A stretch of 10,350 nucleotides of DNA from Propionibacteriaceae bacterium (GTDB taxonomy: Bacteria > Actinomycetota > Actinomycetes > Propionibacteriales > Propionibacteriaceae), in the NCBI GenBank assembly GCA_003153855.1, contig PMBM01000132.1, positions 3,585-13,934 of the forward strand, written 5' to 3'. Of this stretch, positions 1 through 6,607 are shown in pieces (within the stretch, counting starts at the first letter, position 1; every line of letters starts with the position of its first letter). The translations under genes and the position numbers were made by a program. A model generated the notes under the pieces. The model had not been told where the DNA came from and did no database searches. It saw nothing but the letters and a program-made list of their open reading frames with translations.

Positions 1-213
1 CAGTCCCCGTCGTCGGTCGACTTCGGGATGATGAAGGATGCGTTCCCGTCGTACAACGACCTCCTGACACGGCTCAAGAAATGGTCGACCGAGGCGGGGA
101 CGGAGTTCTCCGCGATCAGCGAGGCGCTGCAGTCTGCCTCCGGCGGCTACTCCGACACCGAGGCCACCAACACGGCAACCGCCGCGCACACCGGCTCGAG
201 CAGGCCGGAGTAG
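1..213 (+). CDS. EspC/WXG100-like small secreted protein, C-terminal part (5' end outside window)
   Basis: The reading frame is open from the first base and ends at the TAG at 211-213, so the start lies upstream; an internal ATG at 28 is less likely to be the true start. The visible 70 residues are one predicted amphipathic helix (about LLTRLKKWSTEAGTEFSAIS) followed by a Tyr-Ser-Asp-Thr-Glu motif at 148-162 and a short Ala/Thr/Ser tail. Tyr-x-x-x-Asp/Glu just after the last helix is the general export signal of actinobacterial type VII (ESX) substrates, and the 'GY..TE..N' form resembles the EspC/WXG100 group. It ends 10 nt before the next gene, so the two are probably co-transcribed and may act as partners. 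The family call rests only on helix plus motif; a generic WXG100-like protein is equally possible. No secretion machinery gene is in view. Confidence 0.6.
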   Translation, partial: QSPSSVDFGMMKDAFPSYNDLLTRLKKWSTEAGTEFSAISEALQSASGGYSDTEATNTATAAHTGSSRPE

Positions 214-223
214 GAGAGTCGAC

Positions 224-1243
224 ATGACGACCACCACACAGACGCCCGTGAGCTCGCCCGCGATGCAGAGCCTCGACCCGGACGCCGTCAAGGCCATCAC
301 GGCGATCAAGGCCGCCTGCAAGGCATGCGAGGACGCCGACAACGAGCAGGGGAAGAAGGGCGCCCAGAAGGCCGACGACACGTACGACGGCGCTTGCCAG
401 GACGACGCCAAGAAGAAGTTCCTCGCGCAGGGCCAGGCGATCATCGACGACATGTGGGCGAAGTTCAACTCCCTCCAGGACGGCTACCAGACCTCCCTGC
501 GTCCTCACGAGAACGTCGGCCCCCGGCTCCACCAGACGTACACGGACATCTGGGTCGTCGTCGGGCAGAAGATCACCCCGATCACGACGGACATCCAGAC
601 CCGGGCGAGGCAGGACCACTGGACCGGCGCCGGTGCCGACGACTACATGAAGCAGCTCCCCGTACAGCTGAGCGCGCTCAGCGAGTTCTCCCAGTACGTC
701 TCCGTCGCCGGCGCGGGCGTCGAGACGCCGGCGCAGCTCCAGCAGGGCGTGTTCCTGAGCTTCGTGACGATGGCCTCCGGAGCAGCCCAGCAGATCCAGG
801 GCTATGCGGGAACCGAGACCGGTGACCACTACTTCCAGCGGTGCGCGTGGGCCGCCAGCACGTTGGGCCAGTGCGTCGACTGGTTCACGAACAGCCTCAT
901 GACCGGCAGCGGCACGTGGCGGCCCGTGCTCGACGCCCACATCCAGCAGATGACCTCGTCGGCGGTGAAGAACGCGACCGTGCTCACGGGCGACACGTGG
1001 CCGAAGGCGACGAAGGCCACGGACACGTCGAAGCTGTCGACCGGTACGGACCCGAAGTACACCACGCCGTCCGGCGTGGGGACCGTCGGGAGCGCCGCTC
1101 CGATCACGGACCGGGGGACCTCCGAGGGTGTGAGCGTCGACGATGCGGCGCCACAGACCACCCTCGCGCCTGGGCCGATCACGGACTATGGCACGACGTC
1201 CACGGTGCCGACCTACCAGTCGCCATCGACGGGCAACGCCTGA
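224..1243 (+). CDS. 339-aa WXG-motif protein, probable type VII secretion substrate
   Basis: I do not recognise a named family for the whole protein. It starts at ATG 224 with a GGAGAG ribosome site 7 nt upstream. Residues about 20-220 are predicted mostly helical, with a Lys/Asp-rich stretch near 40-65. A Trp-Thr-Gly motif at residues 133-135 lies in a 'W-T-G-A-G-A-D-D-Y' setting, the usual helix-turn of WXG100 and longer ESX substrates. There is no signal peptide or membrane segment. Five cysteines occur (32, 35, 58, 207, 217), including a C-x-x-C pair, which is uncommon in this class. From about residue 255 the chain becomes a Thr/Ser/Gly/Pro-rich, probably disordered tail with two copies of Pro-Ile-Thr-Asp-x-Gly-Thr (residues 293-299 and 318-324). 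It follows the small EspC-like gene by 10 nt. Export by a type VII system is inferred; its role in the MtrAB neighbourhood is unknown. Confidence 0.6.
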   Translation: MTTTTQTPVSSPAMQSLDPDAVKAITAIKAACKACEDADNEQGKKGAQKADDTYDGACQDDAKKKFLAQGQAIIDDMWAKFNSLQDGYQTSLRPHENVGPRLHQTYTDIWVVVGQKITPITTDIQTRARQDHWTGAGADDYMKQLPVQLSALSEFSQYVSVAGAGVETPAQLQQGVFLSFVTMASGAAQQIQGYAGTETGDHYFQRCAWAASTLGQCVDWFTNSLMTGSGTWRPVLDAHIQQMTSSAVKNATVLTGDTWPKATKATDTSKLSTGTDPKYTTPSGVGTVGSAAPITDRGTSEGVSVDDAAPQTTLAPGPITDYGTTSTVPTYQSPSTGNA

Positions 1244-1282
1244 TCCGTCGCGACCCGCCGTCGACGGGGCCCGATGCGGAGT

Positions 1283-1307
1283 GGACCGACCAGGCTACGA
1301 TCGGTCC
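1283..1307 (+). promoter_or_regulatory. Inverted repeat with -10-like hexamer ahead of mtrA
   Basis: In the 76-nt gap before mtrA a perfect 7-bp inverted repeat (GGACCGA at 1283-1289, TCGGTCC at 1301-1307) encloses 11 nt. The hexamer TACGAT (1296-1301), which fits the actinobacterial TANNNT -10 pattern, lies between and touching the arms. No good -35 is visible. The right arm directly abuts the mtrA Shine-Dalgarno AGGGGGTG (1308-1315). This could be an operator over an mtrA promoter or a 5'-UTR stem-loop; the sequence alone does not separate these. Confidence 0.35.
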
Positions 1308-1319
1308 AGGGGGTGAGTC

Positions 1320-2027
1320 GTGAGCGAGACTCCGAATGGGCGCAGGATCCTCATCATCGACGACGATGCGTCGTTGGCCGAGATGCTGCAGCTCGTGCTG
1401 CGGCAAGAAGGCTTCGAGACGACGTGGTGCGCGTCGGGCGATGCGGCGCTCGACGTGTTCAGGTCAGCGCAGTTCGACCTCGTACTCCTCGACCTCATGC
1501 TGCCGGGACTCGACGGTGTCGCCGTGTGCCGGCGCATCCGGGCCGACTCCGGCGTGCCGATCGTCATGCTCACCGCCAAGTCCGACACCGGCGACGTCGT
1601 CGACGGGCTCGAAGCCGGGGCCGACGACTACATCCCGAAGCCGTTCAAGCCTCGGGAGCTCGTCGCCCGGGTGTGGACGAGACTGCGCCGGCCGCCGGCC
1701 GAGTCGGACACCGACATGATCCGCGTGGGCGACGTGACCATCGACGTGTCCGCGCACGAGGTGAAGCGGGGGAGCGATCCCATCGCCCTCACGCCTCTGG
1801 AGTTCGACCTCCTCCTGGCGCTCGCCCGGCGACCGCACCAGGTCTTCACGCGGGAGAAGCTGCTCGAGCAGGTCTGGGGCTACCGCCACGCGGCCGACAC
1901 CCGGCTCGTGAATGTGCACATCCAGCGCTTGCGGTCGAAGATCGAGGAGGACCCGGAGCGACCGGAGCTCGTACTGACGGTTCGAGGGATCGGGTACAAG
2001 GCCGGTGGCGTCACAGGAATCAAGTAG
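1320..2027 (+). CDS. mtrA: Response regulator MtrA (OmpR/PhoB family)
   Basis: This is the DNA-binding half of the actinobacterial MtrAB two-component system, which controls cell division, cell-wall and, in some genera, osmotic or nitrogen genes. The 235 aa (228 in M. tuberculosis) comprise a receiver domain (residues 8-123) and a winged-helix domain (about 135-230). Visible receiver residues are acidic Asp14-Asp15, phosphoacceptor Asp58 in 'LLDLMLPG', Thr85, Tyr104 and Lys107 in 'YIPKPF'. The output domain shows 'LTPLEFDLLL', the recognition helix 'TRLVNVHIQRLRSKIE' and the closing 'VRGIGYKAG'. The start is GTG at 1320, with AGGGGGTG 4 nt upstream; the first conserved strand (RRILIIDDD) fits this start. 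mtrB starts within or just after its 3' end, so the two are translationally coupled. Nothing in the sequence is degenerate. Identification is secure from motifs plus the mtrB-lpqB context. Confidence 0.96.
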   Translation: MSETPNGRRILIIDDDASLAEMLQLVLRQEGFETTWCASGDAALDVFRSAQFDLVLLDLMLPGLDGVAVCRRIRADSGVPIVMLTAKSDTGDVVDGLEAGADDYIPKPFKPRELVARVWTRLRRPPAESDTDMIRVGDVTIDVSAHEVKRGSDPIALTPLEFDLLLALARRPHQVFTREKLLEQVWGYRHAADTRLVNVHIQRLRSKIEEDPERPELVLTVRGIGYKAGGVTGIK

Positions 2028-3633
2028 GCCCGTGAACCAGGCCCGTCGGCTGCTGCGTGCACCGATCCGGGCATGGTGGGGCTCGCTCCCGCTGCGCGTC
2101 GTCGGCACGACGCTGATCGGCACCCTCCTCGTCCTGATCTTCGGTGGCTGGTTGCTGCAGCAGCAGGCGGCGGGCGGCATCGAGAAGGGCAAGGTGGCCT
2201 CGTCCCTCGCCGAGGCGTCGACTGCCCTGGACATCATCGAGAGCTCGCTGCGCGACTCGACCGGGCAGGCGAGCACGACGGAGACGATCACCCGGGTCGC
2301 GCTGGCCGCCATCGACAGGGGCGCGGTCGGCGGTCAGTACCAGGTGCTGGTCTCGCTGCCCACCTCGGACATCCGCACTCCGCGGCTGGACCGGTCGACC
2401 GTGTCGGCGTCGCTTCGCCAGACGGTGGAGGACTCGGTCAACGCGAGCGACTCGCAGCTGTACTGGACCTCCACGCAGGTGCGCTACAACGACGGTTCCG
2501 AGTCGGTTCCCGGCATCGTCGTGGGTGCTGTGGTCGGCACCTCGGGCGCGAACCGCTACCCGGTGTACTTCGTCTTCCCCATGTCACAGGAGCAGTCGAC
2601 CCTGCGCGTCGTGCAGCAGGCCCTGATCAGTACGGGCCTCGTGGTCGCGCTCGGCATGATCATCATCGCCTACTGGGTGTCGCGTGCCGTGATCACACCG
2701 GTCCGGTCGGCGCGACAGGCAGCGGAACGGCTCGCGTCGGGTCAGCTGGCTGACCGGATGCCTGTGCGCGGTACGGACGACCTGGCGCGTCTCGCCGTCT
2801 CCATGAACTACATGGCGTCCGAGCTGCAGCACCGGATCAGGCAGCTCGAGGAGCTGTCCCGGCTCCAGCAGCGGTTCGTGGCGGACGTCTCGCACGAGCT
2901 CCGGACCCCGCTGACGACCGTACGGCTGGCGGCGGACGTCATCTACGACGCCCACGACACGTTCCCCGCGTTGGAGAACCGCTCTGCTGTGCTGATGCGC
3001 CGCGAGCTGGACCGCTTCGAGGCGTTGCTCGCGGACCTCTTGGAGATCTCGCGCTTCGACGCCGGAGCCGCGGAGCTGACGCTGGACGAGCAGGATCTCA
3101 GCGAGCTGGTACGGACCGAGGTGGACGCCTTGCGGACGCTGGCGGCGACCCGTGGCGTCGAGCTGGACCTTCGGCTTCCGGAGACCAGCTGTGGCGCTGA
3201 CTTCGACCAGCGCCGCCTCGGCCGTGTGCTGCGGAACCTCCTGACGAACGCCATCGAGCACGGGGAGGGGCGACCGGTCGAGATCGAGGTCGCCCAGAAC
3301 CAGACGGCCGTCGCCGTGACGGTGCGCGACCACGGCGTGGGCTTCGATGCGAACGACAGCCACAACGTCTTCGAGCGGTTCTGGCGAGCCGATCGTGCGC
3401 GGGCACGCAGCCTCGGCGGCACCGGGCTCGGTCTGGCGATCGCTATGGAGGACGTGCGCCTCCACGGCGGCAACCTCGCAGCCTGGGGAAGACCGATGCG
3501 GGGCGCGCAGTTCCGGGTCACCATCCCGCGCCACCATGGGACGCCCATCGCCTCCTCGCCGCTGCCCCTGGTGCCGCGGGACCTGCCGCGACGCCGCCCG
3601 GTGGCCAAGTCGATCGGGAGGGCCGAGAAGTGA
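2005..3633 (+). CDS. mtrB: Sensor histidine kinase MtrB
   Basis: MtrB is the membrane kinase that phosphorylates MtrA; in mycobacteria it locates to septa. With the GTG at 2005 the protein is 542 aa (567 in M. tuberculosis). Order: transmembrane helix about 31-52, extracytoplasmic sensor 53-205, second helix about 207-227, HAMP linker 228-280, HisKA with phosphoacceptor His297 in 'DVSHELRTPLTTVR', then the ATPase domain with N box 'NLLTNAIEH' (411-419), G1 'DHGVGF' (442-447), F box 'FERFWR' (456-461) and G2 'GGTGLGLAI' (471-479). The C-terminal 'SSPLPLVP' stretch is also typical of MtrB. The start is uncertain: GTG 2005 overlaps mtrA by 23 nt, while in-frame GTG 2032 lies 4 nt after the mtrA stop. 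Neither has a strong Shine-Dalgarno, and the choice changes only 9 residues before the first helix. The stop overlaps the lpqB start by 4 nt. Confidence 0.95.
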   Translation: MASQESSRPVNQARRLLRAPIRAWWGSLPLRVVGTTLIGTLLVLIFGGWLLQQQAAGGIEKGKVASSLAEASTALDIIESSLRDSTGQASTTETITRVALAAIDRGAVGGQYQVLVSLPTSDIRTPRLDRSTVSASLRQTVEDSVNASDSQLYWTSTQVRYNDGSESVPGIVVGAVVGTSGANRYPVYFVFPMSQEQSTLRVVQQALISTGLVVALGMIIIAYWVSRAVITPVRSARQAAERLASGQLADRMPVRGTDDLARLAVSMNYMASELQHRIRQLEELSRLQQRFVADVSHELRTPLTTVRLAADVIYDAHDTFPALENRSAVLMRRELDRFEALLADLLEISRFDAGAAELTLDEQDLSELVRTEVDALRTLAATRGVELDLRLPETSCGADFDQRRLGRVLRNLLTNAIEHGEGRPVEIEVAQNQTAVAVTVRDHGVGFDANDSHNVFERFWRADRARARSLGGTGLGLAIAMEDVRLHGGNLAAWGRPMRGAQFRVTIPRHHGTPIASSPLPLVPRDLPRRRPVAKSIGRAEK

Positions 3634-5327
3634 TGAGGAGGCGTACGGCGCTCAGCCTGCTGCTCGTACTCGGCGTGCCCGCGGGGTGCGCGACGCTGCC
3701 CACGACCGGTTCCGTCGTCAGCGAGCCACGGCGGTCCCAGGCGTCCGACCTGGGTGGCGCGGCGATCGATCCGGACCCGCCCACCGCCGGGGCCAGCCCA
3801 TCACTGATCATCGACGGCTTCCTCCATGCGATGGCGACGTACCAGCCTGGCTACCCGCTGGCGCGGCAGTACCTCACGACAGCCGCCAAGACGACGTGGA
3901 AGCCCGAGGCGGGCGTCATCGTGTACGCGGACGGTACGGAGCCGACGGTCACCGCAGACAAGGTCACGATGGAGGTCCCGCTGGTCGGGACGGTCGGTTC
4001 CGACGGAGCCTTCGACGCCGCCGGGGACGGCATGTGGAGCCACGACTTCGGCCTGTCCAAGGAGAACGGCGAGTGGCGCATCAGCAACCCCCAGTCGGGC
4101 ATCCTCATCTCCCGCTATCTCTTCGCCTCCGGCTTCGTACGTCACGACGTCTTCTTCCTCGACAGCAGCCGCTCCACCCTCGTACCGGATGCCCGGTACG
4201 TAGCGAGGGGCAACCGGACGCCCTCCACGGTGATGAGGATGCTGCTGTCGGGTCCGTCGGTGTGGTTGGCCCCGTCCGTGGTGACCGCCGTGCCGTCGTC
4301 GGCGACCATCGGCGGAAGCATCGCCGACTCGGGTGAGATCACCGTCCCGTTCTCGGAGGTGCCGGCGAACTCCGCCGACAGGTCGCTGATGTGCGCCCAG
4401 ATCGCAGGGCTCCTCCGGCAGCTGCCGGACGTGACCGGGTTCCGGCTCACCGCTCAGGGGGCTGCCGTGGACATCGCAGAGCAACGCGCCGACGGGTCGA
4501 TCCCGCTGTCGATGGCCGACCGGTACGACCCGCTGACCACGCTGACCAGCCAGCTCTTCGCGATGGCCGACGGCCACCTGGTCCGCGCCCCGGACACTTT
4601 CGGCGGCACGGCTCATGTCGTCGGCGGCGACTTCGGCACCCAGGTCTGGGAGGCGACCGCTGCGGCTGTCGGAACCGATGGCGTGGCTGCCGCCCTGCTG
4701 GTCGGGTCCCAGATCATCCGGGGGACGGTCGACGGGCAGGGCACGAAGTCGGTGCTCACGCGCGAGGGGCTGCTCCGGCCCCAGTTCAGCCGGGACGGCG
4801 GGCTGTGGACGATGACGACGTCCGGTGAGGTCTGGCGGATCGACGGCGAGAAGGCCGTACAGGTCCAGGCTCCGGGTCTGGTCGGTCGCACGGTGCTCGC
4901 GTTCAGGATCTCGCCGGACGGCCAGCGCATCGCTCTGGTCACGCAGATCAACGGGACACGCGAGGTAGGTCTGCTCCGTATCGAGCACGGTGCCACCTTT
5001 GTGGTGAACGGCTGGCGATCCGTACCGCTGCTCCAGGAGTCGACCCCCCTCGTCGGCGCGGTCGACGTGGGATGGAGCTCCACCACCTCGCTCACGGTGC
5101 TCGCCGGCGTCGGGCGCCCCGCGGACGTCGTGGAGGTCGACATCGACGGGGTCGTGCTCCACGACGACGGCCGATCCGACACGTGGTCCGCCACCTCGCT
5201 GGCCGTGTCGGCTCGCGGGTCGCGCAAGGCGGTCGGCGACTCGACGGGCGCCGTCTGGCTGTACCAGGACAGCTTCCGCTGGAACCGTCTCCCCGGAAAG
5301 CTGACCTCTCCCTCGTACCCCGGGTGA
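3630..5327 (+). CDS. lpqB: Lipoprotein LpqB, MtrAB-associated
   Basis: LpqB is an exported lipoprotein that interacts with the MtrB sensor domain and influences MtrA activity in mycobacteria. The start is GTG 3630 (GTGA overlap with the mtrB stop), with GGGAGGG 7 nt upstream; ATG 3633 is an in-frame alternative. A signal peptide covers residues 1-19 (Arg3-5, then a Leu/Val core), ending in Val-Pro-Ala-Gly-Cys20. The cysteine is in place, but Pro at -3 replaces the usual Leu. Domains: an N-terminal LpqB domain (about 45-165), a GerMN-like domain (about 170-290) and a C-terminal beta-propeller (about 310-560). The C terminus Ser-Tyr-Pro-Gly echoes the Pro-Gly end of mycobacterial LpqB. At 565 aa it is a normal size (583 in M. 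tuberculosis). Third gene of a tight mtrA-mtrB-lpqB operon; the next gene is convergent, 25 nt away. Confidence 0.93.
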   Translation: MMRRRTALSLLLVLGVPAGCATLPTTGSVVSEPRRSQASDLGGAAIDPDPPTAGASPSLIIDGFLHAMATYQPGYPLARQYLTTAAKTTWKPEAGVIVYADGTEPTVTADKVTMEVPLVGTVGSDGAFDAAGDGMWSHDFGLSKENGEWRISNPQSGILISRYLFASGFVRHDVFFLDSSRSTLVPDARYVARGNRTPSTVMRMLLSGPSVWLAPSVVTAVPSSATIGGSIADSGEITVPFSEVPANSADRSLMCAQIAGLLRQLPDVTGFRLTAQGAAVDIAEQRADGSIPLSMADRYDPLTTLTSQLFAMADGHLVRAPDTFGGTAHVVGGDFGTQVWEATAAAVGTDGVAAALLVGSQIIRGTVDGQGTKSVLTREGLLRPQFSRDGGLWTMTTSGEVWRIDGEKAVQVQAPGLVGRTVLAFRISPDGQRIALVTQINGTREVGLLRIEHGATFVVNGWRSVPLLQESTPLVGAVDVGWSSTTSLTVLAGVGRPADVVEVDIDGVVLHDDGRSDTWSATSLAVSARGSRKAVGDSTGAVWLYQDSFRWNRLPGKLTSPSYPG

Positions 5328-5352
5328 TCCGATTCGCGATGGCAGCTGCGCG

Positions 5353-6294
5353 TCAGCTCCAGAATTCGGTGAGCCACTCGGCGAGCGCTTGGCCTTGGTC
5401 GTAACCGGCCCGACCGGCGGGCGTACGCGTCGACGGGTCCATCAGGTTGCTGCCGAACGCCTCCAGCGAGCTGCTGTCCGGCAGGATCGTCTCTACCCTG
5501 CTGCCGCCGGCGCGGAGCTCGTCGACCTGCGCGGCGAGCTGCATGCCCCATGCCATCGGGTGCCGCGTTCTGCCGCCGAGTGGTGACAGCACCAGCACCC
5601 GCCCGTACCCCGCTGCCAGATCGGCATTCTCGTTGCGCCGGTAGCCGCCGTCGATGTAGCGGTTGTCGCCGATGCTGTAGGGCAGGCCACTGGACGTGCT
5701 GGCGGCGACGGCGTCCACCAGGTCGACTCCGCAGTGGCGGTCGAACACGACCGGTTCGCCGGTACGGGCGTCGACCGCTGGGATGAGCACCGTACGGTCC
5801 GGCCACTGCTGGCTGGGTAGCCGCGCCGCCGTCGTGGCCCGCCACCGCGTTGACCAGGAGCCGTCCGACCTCGCGTCGAGGTCGAGCGCCCCAGCACCCA
5901 TTCTCCGGCGCATGTCGGCCGGGCTGTCGGCCGCCGCGATGATCTCGCCCGTCCTGCGCATGTGGTCGACCGACGGGCCGGGTGGAACGCGGCCTCGGTC
6001 CGATCCGATCGGACCAGGTGGCTGCTGGGGGACAGCGGAGACGATGTCGGCAAGCAGCTGGGACGGGCTCGCGCCGGTGATCTGGACCGCGGCCGTCGAA
6101 CCGGCCGACGTACCGATGACCAGCTCGGCCTGGGTCACGTCCACCTCAGCGTCGTATAGGCCGGCGACGACGCCGATCAGCCACGCGTTGCCTGCCGATC
6201 CGCCACCGCCGAGGACGAGCGCTCGCTCACCCGTGGCGCGTACAGGTCGTGCGATCTCGACGTGCGGGTGGTCTGAAGAAGGTGTTGTGTTCAT
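5353..6294 (-). CDS. Patatin-like phospholipase/acyl hydrolase
   Basis: This 313-aa protein belongs to the bacterial patatin-like family, cytoplasmic serine lipid acyl hydrolases with a Ser-Asp dyad. Residues visible: the glycine-rich oxyanion loop 'GGGGSAGNAW' (29-38), the nucleophile elbow Gly61-Thr-Ser63-Ala-Gly65 and the catalytic Asp215 in 'YIDGGYRR'. Both catalytic residues and the oxyanion loop are intact, so it should be active; the substrate is not predictable. There is no signal peptide or membrane segment. The start is ATG 6294 with AAAGG 8 nt upstream on the minus strand. It is transcribed against lpqB and comF and interrupts the usual actinobacterial lpqB-comF adjacency. A short ORF with a very strong ribosome site lies 46 nt upstream, and a potential stem covers part of this gene's own ribosome site (see those entries). 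GC content and codon use look like the neighbours. Confidence 0.88.
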   Translation of the reverse strand: MNTTPSSDHPHVEIARPVRATGERALVLGGGGSAGNAWLIGVVAGLYDAEVDVTQAELVIGTSAGSTAAVQITGASPSQLLADIVSAVPQQPPGPIGSDRGRVPPGPSVDHMRRTGEIIAAADSPADMRRRMGAGALDLDARSDGSWSTRWRATTAARLPSQQWPDRTVLIPAVDARTGEPVVFDRHCGVDLVDAVAASTSSGLPYSIGDNRYIDGGYRRNENADLAAGYGRVLVLSPLGGRTRHPMAWGMQLAAQVDELRAGGSRVETILPDSSSLEAFGSNLMDPSTRTPAGRAGYDQGQALAEWLTEFWS

Positions 6295-6297
6295 GGG

Positions 6298-6342
6298 AGT
6301 CGCCTTTCGCGAGTTGTCTGTCGGACGCTCCCGGTGGCGACT
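6298..6342 (-). promoter_or_regulatory. Potential stem sequestering the patatin ribosome-binding site
   Basis: On the minus-strand transcript, AGUCGCC (6342 down to 6336) is perfectly complementary over 7 bp to GGCGACU (6304 down to 6298), which sits just before the patatin ATG and includes the GG of its AAAGG ribosome site. The 5' arm begins inside the UAG stop of the upstream 19-codon ORF, so a ribosome finishing that ORF would cover the arm and free the site. A second pairing (GGGAG with CUCCC next to the ATG) would compete with it. This is the geometry of translational coupling or attenuation, inferred from sequence only. Confidence 0.4.
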
Positions 6343-6400
6343 ACCTCAGTCGCACGATCGTGGGCTGCAAGGGAGCACCCACTGCGGATACTGCGTTCAT
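6341..6400 (-). CDS. Candidate 19-aa leader peptide upstream of the patatin gene
   Basis: The minus strand has an ATG at 6400 preceded by AGGAGGTGAG (6414-6405), a near-ideal Shine-Dalgarno with 8 nt between AGGAGG and the ATG. This is the best ribosome site in the neighbourhood. The frame codes for a 19-residue peptide (begins Met-Asn-Ala-Val-Ser, ends Ile-Val-Arg-Leu-Arg) and stops at TAG 6341. The peptide has no run of one amino acid, no cysteine and no signal peptide. It is in a different frame from the patatin gene, which starts 46 nt after its stop. The strength of the site and the stem that starts at its stop codon argue for translation as a leader. A longer in-frame ORF reaching 6598 exists but overlaps the comF upstream region and lacks a comparable ribosome site. 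Confidence 0.5.
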   Translation of the reverse strand: MNAVSAVGAPLQPTIVRLR

Positions 6401-6437
6401 GGGGCTCACCTCCTGCCGATGGATCACGATCGGTGGG

Positions 6438-6443
6438 AGGCTA
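6438..6443 (-). promoter_or_regulatory. Possible -10 element for the leader/patatin transcript
   Basis: TAGCCT on the minus strand (6443 to 6438) fits TANNNT and would start transcription a few nucleotides later, roughly 30 nt before the leader ATG. No convincing -35 is present at the expected distance. The identical hexamer occurs at the proposed hpf promoter. Weak evidence alone. Confidence 0.25.
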
Positions 6444-6531
6444 ACACGCGGCGACGCGGTGCGCCATGGAGGTTGCCGTGTCGCTGCCGAACGCGCCGGC
6501 GACCGCGACACCCCCCCGCGACTGGGCCGCT

Positions 6532-6560
6532 GTCCACAGGCACGGAGCTCGTCCACAGGC
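6532..6560 (+). repeat. Direct repeat GTCCACAGGC x2 upstream of comF
   Basis: The 10-mer GTCCACAGGC occurs at 6532-6541 and 6551-6560, start to start 19 nt, about 50 nt before the comF GTG. With the two preceding bases each copy matches a TTGTCCACA DnaA-box-like sequence in 8 of 9 positions. The rest of the 6444-6607 gap holds a 7-C run (6511-6517) and no clear -10/-35 pair. The repeat is a candidate protein-binding site for comF or the divergent leader; a single further TCCACAGG lies on the minus strand at 9150-9143, upstream of hpf. Confidence 0.45.
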
Positions 6561-6607
6561 TGCGCCTCGGATGACGCACGAGGGGTGCCGGTGCACATGG
6601 TCGGGGT

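Noticed and set aside
116..940. 274-aa minus-strand ORF opposite the WXG protein
   Set aside because: Low-complexity Leu/Arg/Gly/Val content from the reverse complement of GC-rich third positions; the plus-strand frame has a ribosome site and a WXG motif.
1265..1274. Short GC-rich palindromes after the WXG gene considered as a terminator
   Set aside because: Palindromes around CCGTCGACGG give only three or four stable pairs with a minimal loop; termination not supported.
3801..5162. 453-aa minus-strand ORF across lpqB
   Set aside because: It lies wholly antisense to a secure lpqB frame, has an Arg/Gly/Asp/His-rich composition typical of high-GC shadow frames, and has no recognisable motif.
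5344..5358. AGCTG/CAGCT inverted repeat near the lpqB-patatin junction
   Set aside because: A stem of only 5 bp that lies partly inside the patatin coding end with no U-tract; too weak to call a terminator.
4613..5845. 410-aa minus-strand ORF spanning the lpqB end and patatin
   Set aside because: It is out of frame with the patatin catalytic motifs and overlaps both real genes; the composition is that of a shadow frame.
6511..6517. Run of seven C as a possible phase-variation tract
   Set aside because: It lies in a non-coding gap, is short, and controls no visible reading frame.
5696..6574. 292-aa plus-strand ORF over patatin and the leader region
   Set aside because: No ribosome site or motif; it overlaps a catalytically intact opposite-strand gene.
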